Source: an uncultured Rubrobacteraceae bacterium
GTDB taxonomy: Bacteria > Actinomycetota > Rubrobacteria > Rubrobacterales > Rubrobacteraceae
DNA length: 57,388 nt
Reading direction: 5' to 3'
Assembly (NCBI GenBank): GCA_902806095.1
Contig: CADCVF010000002.1
Coordinates: 1 to 57,388, forward strand
Shown here: positions 50,630 through 57,298 of the stretch, piece after piece
How positions within the stretch are numbered: the first letter of the stretch is position 1
Layout of the letters: the number at the start of each line of letters is the position of its first letter
Notes under the pieces: model-generated
Seen by the model: only the letters and a program-made list of their open reading frames with translations
Database searches by the model: none
Told to the model about the DNA's origin: nothing
Program-made: the position numbers and the translations under genes

Positions 50630-51274
50630 TCACACATCTTTCTCCTCTCCACCCCCGGCCGCGCTCAACTGGTCCCGCTCCGAATGAAGGGAACGCCACT
50701 CCGACAGGCTGCCAAGCTTTCCGGCCTCGATCTCCTCTACGATCCCGCGCACCCATCCAAGTTCGGCCTCGCGCAACATCAACTCGTGTTCCGACTCTAC
50801 GAGGAAAAGTCGGGGCAGGTTAAACTGCTCGGCGGCGGTGTCAAGTCGGGATCTCAGCTCCACAGTCTCTGCTTCCAGACGCCGTACCCGCTCCTCAAGT
50901 AGCGCGACAGCCTCCTCGGGAGGAAGCCCTGGCAAGAATGAGAGCCCGGCAGCAAACTGCGTGTACTCTTTTACCGGCTCCCTCAAGAGCTCACGCAGCC
51001 AGGTAAGGAACTCCTCGCGCCCCGCGCCGGTGATCTCGTAGATCGTCCGCTCGGGACGCCGCCCGTCGCGTACCGTCTCCCTCGCTACAATGAGTCCCTC
51101 CCGCTCCAGCACCCCAACCACCGAATACAGAGAACTGTACCTGAGCCGTACCGATTCGTGCTTGCCCCGCTCGCGCATCGTGGAGACCATCTCGTAAGGG
51201 TGCATCGGCCGCTCGTAGAGGAGCGCCATCACCGCCAAAGCCAGCGGATTGGACACCTTCCTCTTAGACGCCAC
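50630..51274 (-). CDS. PadR-family transcriptional regulator
   Basis: The 214-residue protein has an N-terminal winged helix (NPLALAVMALLYERPMHPYEMV, in parts NPLALAVMALL and MHPYEM, then SSLYSVVGVLEREGLIV and RRPERTIYEITGAGREEFL), diagnostic of PadR. A C-terminal helical Vir_act_alpha_C-like domain (ALLEERVRRLEAETVELRSR) serves for dimerisation. PadR proteins are repressors released by small hydrophobic or phenolic ligands and usually control a nearby transporter or enzyme. The start is GTG behind AAGGAGTAAGC. It has a near-consensus promoter with an inverted repeat over the start site, so it most likely represses itself. Its target is unclear; the divergent methyltransferase gene begins 240 bases away. 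Confidence 0.93.
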   Translation of the reverse strand: MASKRKVSNPLALAVMALLYERPMHPYEMVSTMRERGKHESVRLRYSSLYSVVGVLEREGLIVARETVRDGRRPERTIYEITGAGREEFLTWLRELLREPVKEYTQFAAGLSFLPGLPPEEAVALLEERVRRLEAETVELRSRLDTAAEQFNLPRLFLVESEHELMLREAELGWVRGIVEEIEAGKLGSLSEWRSLHSERDQLSAAGGGEEKDV

Positions 51275-51284
51275 GCTTACTCCT

Positions 51285-51314
51285 TAGTCGATATAAACTA
51301 GTCACAATCGACTA
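51285..51314. promoter_or_regulatory. PadR operator candidate: 8-14-8 inverted repeat
   Basis: TAGTCGAT (51285-51292) and ATCGACTA (51307-51314) are perfect reverse complements with a 14-base spacer. The site spans the predicted transcription start and the edge of the -10 box of the padR promoter, 11 bases before its GTG start. Confidence 0.6.
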
Positions 51315-51339
51315 TATACCTGGAGCGGCGTGGTGTCAA
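51311..51339 (-). promoter_or_regulatory. Promoter of the padR gene
   Basis: On the minus strand TTGACA (51334-51339) and TATAGT (51311-51316) are 17 bases apart, close to the sigma-70 consensus. The predicted leader is about 30 bases and carries the inverted repeat listed above. Confidence 0.7.
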
Positions 51340-51345
51340 GAGTTC

Positions 51346-51398
51346 GCTGACCGGCTGAAATGCTGACAGCCGCCACAGGCGGCGTGCTGAAATGCTGA
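51346..51398. repeat. Short-word repeat cluster: five GCTGA units
   Basis: GCTGA occurs at 51346, 51354, 51362, 51386 and 51394. GCTGAAATGCTGAC is present twice, flanking a GCCGCC/GGCGGC hairpin. It is the reverse complement of the TCAGC cluster at 12940-12975. Confidence 0.6.
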
Positions 51399-51516
51399 CC
51401 TGCTGTCTGCTATACACTGTGATCGGGGTGAGTAGTATCGGAGTGCATGGAGAGCGACACCTCGCACCGGCTACGGCGTGGGCAGGAGCGTTCGTCGCGT
51501 GCGCGGTGGGGACTGG

Positions 51517-52158
51517 ATGCTCGGGCGTTGGGTGTTCGTGCCAGTCTTCGTAGCTGCCTTCTACGGCGGTATGATCGTCATAGACCTCCTCACCTACACT
51601 ATGCTCTCGTTCTGGCGAGGATGGCTGAGGCGACGCGGCCTCGTGGCATGGTACCTGGTCGAGGTCGTCGGGATGTGGGGCGGGACGACGCTCCTAATCG
51701 TGGCGCTAGCGCCGTGGTGGCTCTCGGAGAATCCTGGATGGGTGCCGTTGCAAGTGCTCGGCTGCCTGCTCGGGCTCGTCTCGGTCGGGGTGGGGACCTG
51801 GGCCTGCTACAAGATAGGCTGGGCGCGCCTACTCTTTGCTGGGGCGCTGTTCCTGCCGGGGTCAGGTGCTGAGGAGAACAGGGTACCGCAGCGGCTCGTG
51901 GTGGAGGGACCGTACCGCCACGTACGGAACCCGCTCTACGTCACTGACTTCGCACTCATCCTGGGTACAGCCCTCCTGGCGAACGACCCCTTCCTCTCCC
52001 TACTCGCCACGTTCTACGCCGCCCAGCTAGCCCTCCAGCCACCCCTCGAAGAACGCGAGCTACACTGGCGCTTCGGACTACGTTATAGTCGCTACTGCCA
52101 GTTAGTACCCCGCTTTATACCGAGGATTCGACCCATTCGTCCCAGTGAGATTGAATAG
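51517..52158 (+). CDS. Membrane methyltransferase of the isoprenylcysteine carboxyl methyltransferase (ICMT) family
   Basis: The protein of about 213 residues has four to five hydrophobic segments. The C-terminal part has the ICMT/PEMT signature VVEGPYRHVRNPLYVTDFAL and EERELHWRFGLRYSRYCQLV, which bind S-adenosylmethionine at the membrane face. Bacterial members methylate lipids, isoprenoid-linked groups or small molecules; few are characterised. The start is uncertain. ATG 51517 has GGTGGGG at a suitable distance, while GTG 51478 would add 13 basic residues. It is convergent with the SAM methyltransferase gene. A repeat of the CCTGTAGCCTG family lies in the 51-base gap between them. Confidence 0.85.
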   Translation: MLGRWVFVPVFVAAFYGGMIVIDLLTYTMLSFWRGWLRRRGLVAWYLVEVVGMWGGTTLLIVALAPWWLSENPGWVPLQVLGCLLGLVSVGVGTWACYKIGWARLLFAGALFLPGSGAEENRVPQRLVVEGPYRHVRNPLYVTDFALILGTALLANDPFLSLLATFYAAQLALQPPLEERELHWRFGLRYSRYCQLVPRFIPRIRPIRPSEIE

Positions 52159-52188
52159 AAGGCAATAGGCTGCAGCAGTTTGGTCTTG

Positions 52189-52213
52189 CTGAAACCTGTA
52201 GCCTGCAACCTAC
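52189..52213. repeat. Dispersed intergenic repeat, copy 2 (CCTGTAGCCTG family)
   Basis: CTGAAACCTGTAGCCTG plus CAACCTAC matches the reverse complement of 43741-43767. Both copies are at 3' ends of genes. Confidence 0.55.
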
Positions 52214-52950
52214 TTCCTTGTGAGCACGATGAGGTGATCGCTCATCGAGGTGAACGGTTCGCCCTCGAAGCCGCCGTAGACTGCGTCCACCTCGAAGCCC
52301 GTCAGTCTCAGCATGAGCCCCAACTCGTCGCGGTTGGTGATCCGGATCATCAGGTCGTGCGCCCTCCGGTTCACGATCGTCCCCGAACCGTCGTACCTTT
52401 CGTAGAACAGCCGCATCTCCATTAGATGTGTGGCAGCGTCGTAGCGGGAGACGGAGAAGCGATCGAGCCAGCCGTCTGGCATTTCGCGGGTGAAGTCGTG
52501 GCGCAGCCCGGAACCGTATGGCGGGTCGACCAGCTCCTCGGGTGAGAACACAGAGACCTCTATGCCGAGCAGACCACCTGGCATGAGGTGTTCTGCTACG
52601 TTGCGCAGGAACGCCAGCGCATCGTCCACGCTATTCAGGCACAGGAATGAGTTGAAGGCGCAGACGGCGAGCCCGTAGCGTCGCCCGAGCCCCACGCTGC
52701 GCATGTCTCCCACGATCCACTCGACAGGCTGACCCTTTTCTCTCCCTCTCTCGACCATGTCCCTGGAGAGTTCGACGGCGGTTACGTCGTGGCCGGCTGC
52801 GGCGAGTGGGGCGGCGATGCGGCCTGTACCTGCGCCCCATTCGATGACGGGCCCGGCCTCGCGTCCGGCAAGGGAGAGCCAGAAAGGGAGGTCGTAGTCG
52901 TGCGTATATTCGAAGTCATAGAGTTCGGACAGGGGATCATACTCCGCCAT
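52210..52950 (-). CDS. Class I SAM-dependent methyltransferase
   Basis: The 246-residue protein has motif I VIEWGAGTGRIAAPLA, the acidic residue at VELSRDM, VGDMRSVGLGRRYGLAVC with motif II, and LMPGGLLGIEVSVF with motif III. This is the methyltransf_25/11 group. An N-terminal YDFEYTHDYDLPFWLSL region caps the substrate site. The reaction is methyl transfer from SAM; the acceptor cannot be told. It starts at ATG, and its upstream gap to lemA contains AT-richer, repeat-like text. It has no operon partner on its strand. Confidence 0.9.
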   Translation of the reverse strand: MAEYDPLSELYDFEYTHDYDLPFWLSLAGREAGPVIEWGAGTGRIAAPLAAAGHDVTAVELSRDMVERGREKGQPVEWIVGDMRSVGLGRRYGLAVCAFNSFLCLNSVDDALAFLRNVAEHLMPGGLLGIEVSVFSPEELVDPPYGSGLRHDFTREMPDGWLDRFSVSRYDAATHLMEMRLFYERYDGSGTIVNRRAHDLMIRITNRDELGLMLRLTGFEVDAVYGGFEGEPFTSMSDHLIVLTRK

Positions 52951-53110
52951 TCGAATTAGGAATCGAGACTTAGGAACTGGGAATTGTTCGACACGTGGAC
53001 CTCTCTAGCTTCGGAAACTGCACTTCACCATTCTTTCACAACTCGAAACTCAAAATTCCTGATTCTGTGGGGATATAATGTTGCTGGCATCCTAGTCGCG
53101 GAGGTTTTGG
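52951..53110. promoter_or_regulatory. Divergent intergenic region with a TATAAT box before lemA
   Basis: This 160-base gap between the SAM methyltransferase and lemA starts is AT-richer than its surroundings and made of recurring words such as TTAGGAA, GGGAATTG and AAATTCCTGATTC. A perfect TATAAT lies at 53074-53079, about 30 bases before the lemA ATG. I see no convincing -35 box. GGAGG precedes the lemA start. Confidence 0.45.
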
Positions 53111-53671
53111 ATGGGCATTGTCTTGTTGATCGTACTCGTCGTGATCGTGGTGATACTCGTGATCTTCGCCATCGTCACCTATAACGGGCTCGTGCGGCGA
53201 CGTAATGAGGTCGAGGAGTCTTACAGGCAGATAGATGTGCAACTCAAGCGGCGATACGACCTGATCCCGAACCTTCTCGAAGGCGTGAAGAAGTACTTCC
53301 GTCAGGAGCAGAACGTGCTTACGCAAATAACGCAGGCACGCTCACAGGCTATGCAGCCCCAGTCTCCGGGCCAGCAGGCCCAGTCCGAGGCCCGTCTCTC
53401 GGGGGCTATCGGGAACCTGTTCGCGGTTGCTGAGAACTACCCCGACCTCCGATCCAACACCGTGCTTTTGGACTTCCAGGAGGAGCTCTCTTCTACGGAG
53501 AACAAGATCTCCTTCGCGAGGCAGCACTACAACGACTCTGTCCAGTCCTACAACACGAAGATACAGAGCTTCCCTGCGGTCATCTTCGCCCGTTCCATGG
53601 GCTTCACCGAGAAGGAATACTTCGAGGCCCAGGGTCCCGAGCGGGAGTCCGTAACGGTCTCCTACGACTAG
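53111..53671 (+). CDS. lemA: LemA family membrane protein
   Basis: The 186-residue protein has one N-terminal membrane helix (residues 2-24), then the LemA core NEVEESYRQIDVQLKRRYDLIPNLLEGVKKY (in parts: QIDVQLKRRYDLIPNLL), ENYPDLRSNTVLLDFQEEL and IQSFPAVIFARSMGF, an antiparallel helical bundle outside or facing the cytoplasm. LemA proteins commonly pair with HtpX or with membrane stress proteins, and their molecular role is unsettled. It starts at ATG with GGAGG upstream, 30 bases after a TATAAT. htpX follows after four bases, so the two form an operon, probably for membrane protein quality control. Confidence 0.95.
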   Translation: MGIVLLIVLVVIVVILVIFAIVTYNGLVRRRNEVEESYRQIDVQLKRRYDLIPNLLEGVKKYFRQEQNVLTQITQARSQAMQPQSPGQQAQSEARLSGAIGNLFAVAENYPDLRSNTVLLDFQEELSSTENKISFARQHYNDSVQSYNTKIQSFPAVIFARSMGFTEKEYFEAQGPERESVTVSYD

Positions 53672-53675
53672 GGCG

Positions 53676-54662
53676 ATGGAAGGTAGAGACCAGGGCACTT
53701 TCAGGGATCGCATCGCCCGCAACAGGCGTAACAGCCTGCTGCTCATGGCCGCATTCCTCGCCTTCATCACCATCTTCGGCTACATCATCGGGTTCGCCTG
53801 GCTCGGTGACCCCACACGCGCCCTCTTCGGCCTCGCCCTGGCCCTGGTAGTCGGGGTGGTCTCAGGCCTCATCAGCTACTTCGCTGGGGACAAGATGGTC
53901 CTCGCGGCCTCGCGGGCCAGGGAGATCACACACGATGACGCCCCCGTACTCTTCAACGTGGTCGAGGAGATGTCCATAGCCTCGGGTCTTCCGATGCCGA
54001 AGGTCTACATCGTCGACGACAGTGCCCCGAACGCCTTCGCCACGGGCCGCGACCCCGAGCACGCCACCGTCGCCGTCACGAGTGGCCTCCTCGAAAAGCT
54101 CGACCGCGACGAGTTGCAGGGTGTCATGGCGCACGAGATGTCCCACGTCGCCAACTTCGACATCCGCTACTCCATGCTCGTCGGCATCCTGGTAGGCACG
54201 ACGGTCTTGATCTCCGACTTCTTCCTGCGCGGGCTCTGGTTCAGTGGGGGCAGGGGAGGAGGTCGTCGAGGCGGAGACGGCGGAGGGCAGTTGCAGATCA
54301 TAATGATCCTGATCGCCATCGTCCTCGCCATCCTCGCGCCCCTGTTCGCCCGTCTCTTGCAGCTCTCCATAAGCCGCCAGCGCGAGTTCCTCGCCGACGC
54401 AACGGCCGTCAGGCTCACCCGCAACCCCAAGGGACTCGCAGACGCGCTGCAGAAGATCGGTGGCGACAGGGAGGTCCTCGAGGTGGCCAACCGCGCGACC
54501 GCCCACCTCTACATCGCCAATCCCATAAAGAAGTTCGAGAAGCGTTCCAAGGGGCTTTTCTCAACGCACCCACCGATAGAGGAGAGGGTCATGATCCTAC
54601 GCGCCATGGAGGCCGGTGGAGTAGCCGAGACCACTGGACAAACCTCGACGGAGACCCCGTAA
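53676..54662 (+). CDS. htpX: Zinc metalloprotease HtpX
   Basis: The 328-residue M48 peptidase has two N-terminal membrane helices (about 20-43 and 48-70), the zinc motif HEMSHVAN (His153, Glu154, His157), a further hydrophobic pair around 165-235 split by a Gly/Arg-rich loop (GGRGGGRRGGDGGG), and SRQREFLADATAVRL with the third ligand Glu. HtpX degrades misfolded membrane proteins with its active site facing the cytoplasm. The glycine-arginine loop is longer than usual. The start ATG is five bases after the lemA stop, with little ribosome site of its own, so translation is probably coupled. A tRNA gene follows by 26 bases. Confidence 0.95.
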   Translation: MEGRDQGTFRDRIARNRRNSLLLMAAFLAFITIFGYIIGFAWLGDPTRALFGLALALVVGVVSGLISYFAGDKMVLAASRAREITHDDAPVLFNVVEEMSIASGLPMPKVYIVDDSAPNAFATGRDPEHATVAVTSGLLEKLDRDELQGVMAHEMSHVANFDIRYSMLVGILVGTTVLISDFFLRGLWFSGGRGGGRRGGDGGGQLQIIMILIAIVLAILAPLFARLLQLSISRQREFLADATAVRLTRNPKGLADALQKIGGDREVLEVANRATAHLYIANPIKKFEKRSKGLFSTHPPIEERVMILRAMEAGGVAETTGQTSTETP

Positions 54663-54674
54663 AGCGTTACAATA
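54645..54674 (+). promoter_or_regulatory. Possible tRNA-Gln promoter
   Basis: TCGACG (54645-54650) and TACAAT (54669-54674), 18 bases apart, lie just upstream of the tRNA. The -35 matches only four of six consensus bases and lies inside the end of htpX. Confidence 0.4.
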
Positions 54675-54688
54675 GCCGCCGTTACCTT

Positions 54689-54759
54689 GCCGGATGGTGT
54701 AACGGCAGCACGAGTGACTCTGAATCACTTAGTCCTGGTTCGAATCCAGGTCCGGCAGC
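54689..54759 (+). tRNA. tRNA-Gln (anticodon CTG)
   Basis: The 71-base cloverleaf has acceptor arm TGCCGGA/TCCGGCA, with the U1-A72 pair characteristic of glutamine tRNA, and discriminator G. The anticodon stem-loop GTGA-CTCTGAA-TCAC has anticodon CTG, and the T arm is CCTGG-TTCGAAT-CCAGG. CCA is not encoded. The 3' half is the likely attachment site of the element that begins here. Confidence 0.92.
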
Positions 54760-55133
54760 TCCTCTGAATATCCCTAGTTTGCAGGTAGAATGTGGAGAAG
54801 GGGCAGGGGTATTGCAGTCCGTCTCGACACCTTGTGCAGCAACCGTGCAGCAACGCAGCGGTGGTCGCTCTTCGAGGTCCGTCTCCAACAGGTTCCTAGC
54901 GCCTTCGTCCAGCTTCGGTCTTGAACGGGGGCGCTTCTTCGGGGCGAGGGGAGACCCCTCGCGAGGCGAGGCGACGTAGCGATTGACCGCGGAAACGCCC
55001 GCGCCGAAGGCGCAGACGTCTTCGAACTTGGCATCTCCTTCTCGAAGTCCTCACCGATCTTCTTGCTGAGCTCTTCGGAGTATCCTATCGAACTTCTAGA
55101 ATGCAGCATAGCCCAGTATCGCTGCAAATTGCT
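54760..55133. other. Junction region between tRNA-Gln and the integrase
   Basis: Apart from the IS630 remnant, the 374 bases contain no credible gene. The left attachment site is expected at the 3' end of the tRNA. Without the right end of the element (outside the window) the core repeat cannot be defined. Confidence 0.5.
54843..55091 (-). pseudogene. IS630-family transposase remnant (N-terminal domain, frameshifted)
   Basis: On the minus strand one frame reads YSEELSKKIGEDFEKEMPSS and another continues FGAGVSAVNRYVASPREG, then SPLAPKKRPRSRPKLDEG and ARNLLETDLEERP. This follows the usual start of IS630 transposases (YSEDLRKKI, then KRYVA, then APKK-RP, then KLDE-AR-LLE-DLEERP). The frames differ, so there is a small indel near 55032. 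The sequence loses similarity after ERP and the catalytic domain is absent. It is a dead fragment between the tRNA and the integrase. Confidence 0.6.
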
Positions 55134-56273
55134 CTAAGTAAGGGCACCTTCCAGTGCCGCAATGGCTTCATCTTGCATGGTGGGCAGGACGTGAGAATCG
55201 GTGTCTAGCGTCATGGCGATGTTGGCGTGACCCAGCATCTCCTGAACTATTTTAGGGTGAGTGCCTTTAGAGAGTAGAAGAGTCGCGAACGTGTGGCGCA
55301 AATCATGAATCCTTATCTTCGGAAGACCCGCGCGTTCGAGCAGCGGCCTGAAGGAGCGATAGGTGAGGTTGCCCACGTCCACGGGAGTTCCCACTTTCGT
55401 GGTGAAGACAAGTCTCGTATCTTGCCATAGGCTTCCTGCTTTAAGCTGCTCCTCTTCCTGGGCTATGTTGTGGTTCTTCAGAACCCTTACGGTATGACTG
55501 GCGAGTCGTATGCTCCGGCTCTTGTCGCCCTTGGGGGAGGTGAAGGATAATCCCGATCTCGTCCGCGTCAGTTGTTGGCGCACCGAGAGCGTTTCAGCGT
55601 CCAAATTCACATCTTGCCAACGCAACCCTAGTAGCTCACCTTCTCTCAATCCAGCAGTGATGGCCAGCACGTACAAGGCTTCAAACCTCTCTCCTTTGGC
55701 TGCCTCGAGTAATCTCTTCGCCTCTTGGGGAGAGAGGGCTTTGATCTCCTTCTTCATGATGCGTGGCGGGGTTACGGCTTCGCACGAGTTGCGCGGGATG
55801 AGACCGTGGCGCACGGCATATTTCAGGCTCTTGTTGAGAACGGTGTGGATGAGCTTTACGGTACGCCCCGACAAACCGGAGTTCAGCTTGGAACGGTAGA
55901 GTACCTGTACGTGCGCAGGGGTTATAGCCTTGAGCTTCAGGCTACCCAACGCAGGGATCAGGTGTACCCTCGAGACGTACTCGTAATTCTCCCAGGCATT
56001 CTGCTTGACGGTGTCCCGTACCGCACCGTCGAGCCACTTATTCAGGTACTCACCCAGCGTAAGGTTGCCGGCGTCAAAGATGAGCCCGCCGTCCCTGTCG
56101 GCCATCGCCTTGGTGAGCTTGTGGCGCACTTCTTCACGGGTCTTACCGCTGACGTAGCGGCGCTTAGGGCCTTCCGCTGTTTGGACCCAGTAGGCTCCCC
56201 GGTAGCCGACCTTCTTCCCGTTTTTCTTGTGCGGATAGATTGAGCCTTCACCGTTGCCGTTCTTCTTGGCCAT
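55134..56273 (-). CDS. int: Tyrosine-recombinase integrase with catalytic Tyr replaced by Asp
   Basis: The 379-residue phage/ICE-type integrase has an N-terminal arm-binding domain (GSIYPHKKNGKKVGYRGAYW), a core-binding SAM-like domain (about 72-165) and a catalytic domain. Active-site residues are Arg210 (AGLREGELLGLRW), Lys248 (TSPKGDKSR), His323 and Arg326 (IHDLRHTFATLLL) and His349 (MLGHANI). The nucleophile should be Tyr in TLDTYSHV, but the sequence reads TLDTDSHV: Asp359, codon GAT, one base from TAT. An Asp cannot form the covalent 3'-phosphotyrosine link, so the protein should be inactive unless this is a sequencing error. It points toward the adjacent tRNA-Gln, the normal arrangement. 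The start is ATG with GAGGAG upstream. Confidence 0.92.
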   Translation of the reverse strand: MAKKNGNGEGSIYPHKKNGKKVGYRGAYWVQTAEGPKRRYVSGKTREEVRHKLTKAMADRDGGLIFDAGNLTLGEYLNKWLDGAVRDTVKQNAWENYEYVSRVHLIPALGSLKLKAITPAHVQVLYRSKLNSGLSGRTVKLIHTVLNKSLKYAVRHGLIPRNSCEAVTPPRIMKKEIKALSPQEAKRLLEAAKGERFEALYVLAITAGLREGELLGLRWQDVNLDAETLSVRQQLTRTRSGLSFTSPKGDKSRSIRLASHTVRVLKNHNIAQEEEQLKAGSLWQDTRLVFTTKVGTPVDVGNLTYRSFRPLLERAGLPKIRIHDLRHTFATLLLSKGTHPKIVQEMLGHANIAMTLDTDSHVLPTMQDEAIAALEGALT

Positions 56274-56435
56274 CTTCTACTCCTCTCCCTTCATTAGTCC
56301 CTTAGGCTTCACTCCCAACAACCCCAGCTCGCCGATGGTCTGGGCATGCTCCTCAACCTACCTGTATCCGCTCCGAGAAAGCACACACGAGGTACTCCCC
56401 TCGATTCCCTTCCTGTTCGCCTGTGGTTCTTCGAG
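56274..56435. other. Gap between coiled-coil gene and integrase
   Basis: I see no full gene here. On the minus strand a 26-codon open stretch (EEHAQTIGELGLLGVKPKG and on to a stop just before the integrase) lacks a start codon and may be the tail of a decayed gene. Confidence 0.35.
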
Positions 56436-56651
56436 CTAGCGGTCTTCGCTCTCTAGGTCATCGAGGCGGGAGTCCGCAACCGCCAGCTCACCCTCAAGAT
56501 CTTCCACCTTCCCGCCGAGCTCCTCATGGCTCGACTCCAGATCCTCATGCCTCGAATCAAGATCTTTGTAGTTGGATTCAAGGTCGCTCAAGCGTTCACC
56601 GGTGCGTTTCATCCAGTCTGCGACGTGATCCGCTATGTGCTTCTTAGGCAT
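56436..56651 (-). CDS. Small heptad-repeat coiled-coil protein
   Basis: The 71-residue protein starts MPKKHIADHVADWMKRTGERL and then consists of seven seven-residue units with the pattern xDLExxx: SDLESNY, KDLDSRH, EDLESSH, EELGGKV, EDLEGEL, AVADSRL, DDLESED. Leu at a fixed heptad position implies a long, very acidic coiled coil, probably dimeric. There is no known domain. I chose ATG 56651 because GAGAGGT lies upstream; a longer frame from 56690 lacks a ribosome site. It follows an AT-rich control region and precedes the integrase by about 160 bases on the same strand. It might be a partner or regulator of the integrated element; the function is unknown. Confidence 0.55.
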   Translation of the reverse strand: MPKKHIADHVADWMKRTGERLSDLESNYKDLDSRHEDLESSHEELGGKVEDLEGELAVADSRLDDLESEDR

Positions 56652-56699
56652 TCTGTGACCTCTCTTTCTTGCGCCCCTGTTGGGGTGCAAGTACTAGGT

Positions 56700-56790
56700 T
56701 GATTTACCAAGAGAGTATATCACATATAACTCATTAAGTCAATAATCAAACTAAATAACTCTATACATATAGATGTGTTAGCTGCATGTG
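56700..56790. promoter_or_regulatory. AT-rich divergent promoter region of the integrated element
   Basis: About 90 bases are strikingly AT-rich in an otherwise GC-rich window, with TATATCACATATAAC, AATAATCAAACTAAA and CTATACATATAG runs. It lies between the divergent coiled-coil and hypothetical genes. It probably carries their promoters and may be a target for nucleoid proteins. Confidence 0.5.
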
Positions 56791-56893
56791 CATCTAGGGG
56801 GTTTGGCAGGCTCGCAAGGGGGCGTTCGCATCGAGGTGACTCGTGCTCTGTGGATAGCTCCTTTGTGTGTATCCTTGTGCCGGGGCAACATCT

Positions 56894-57298
56894 ATGCACC
56901 TAGCCAGCGACTACATCCACCCCTACAAGGACGCCGGGGGAGGTGCTGCCCGCTGCCGCGTACGGATCTGCCTTGCCGACGACGTGCGCGACGCTCCTGT
57001 GGTGATCTGCTCGGAGCTGCCCAACAACCCTGGAGGATCCATTACTAACTGGGCGGAGGCGATAACCGCGGGAGTGATCCGGGCCAACGAGCTGCCTACT
57101 CCTTTGGTGTGGATTGAGCACCGGCCCGAGGAGAGCACTGACGCCGGGGAGGAGACCTTCGAGTTGGTCGTCTTCTCTAGCTACGATGTGGAGGAGAGGG
57201 CACGCTACCTCGGGGAGACGAGGGCATGGATAGGGGGCGCTTCATGGAAGCGGCTAGACCATACCACCGTAGAGGTGTTGGTGGGAGATAAGGTGTAG
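56894..57298 (+). CDS. Hypothetical protein of the integrated element
   Basis: This protein of 134 residues starts MHLASDYIHPYKDAGGGAARC. It includes VRICLADDVRDAPVVICSELPNN (in parts: RICLADDV, PVVICSELPNNPGG), SITNWAEAITAGVIRANEL, PTPLVWIEHRPEES, ETFELVVFSSYDVEERARYLGE and a final WKRLDHTTVEVLVGDKV. The alternation of beta strands and one helix suggests a compact alpha+beta domain. I do not recognise the family. The start at ATG 56894 is chosen because the longer reading (56867) has an unlikely Cys-rich beginning. Its place after the AT-rich region suggests cargo of the element. Confidence 0.5.
   Translation: MHLASDYIHPYKDAGGGAARCRVRICLADDVRDAPVVICSELPNNPGGSITNWAEAITAGVIRANELPTPLVWIEHRPEESTDAGEETFELVVFSSYDVEERARYLGETRAWIGGASWKRLDHTTVEVLVGDKV

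Noticed and set aside
51346-51398. CRISPR array
   Set aside because: Units are 5 bases with irregular 3-19 base spacing; no 20-40 base repeats or cas genes anywhere in the window.
54682-54888. Minus-strand ORF ending GPGFEPGLSDSESLVLPL
   Set aside because: It is the antisense translation of tRNA-Gln, a well-known false gene call; no ribosome site.
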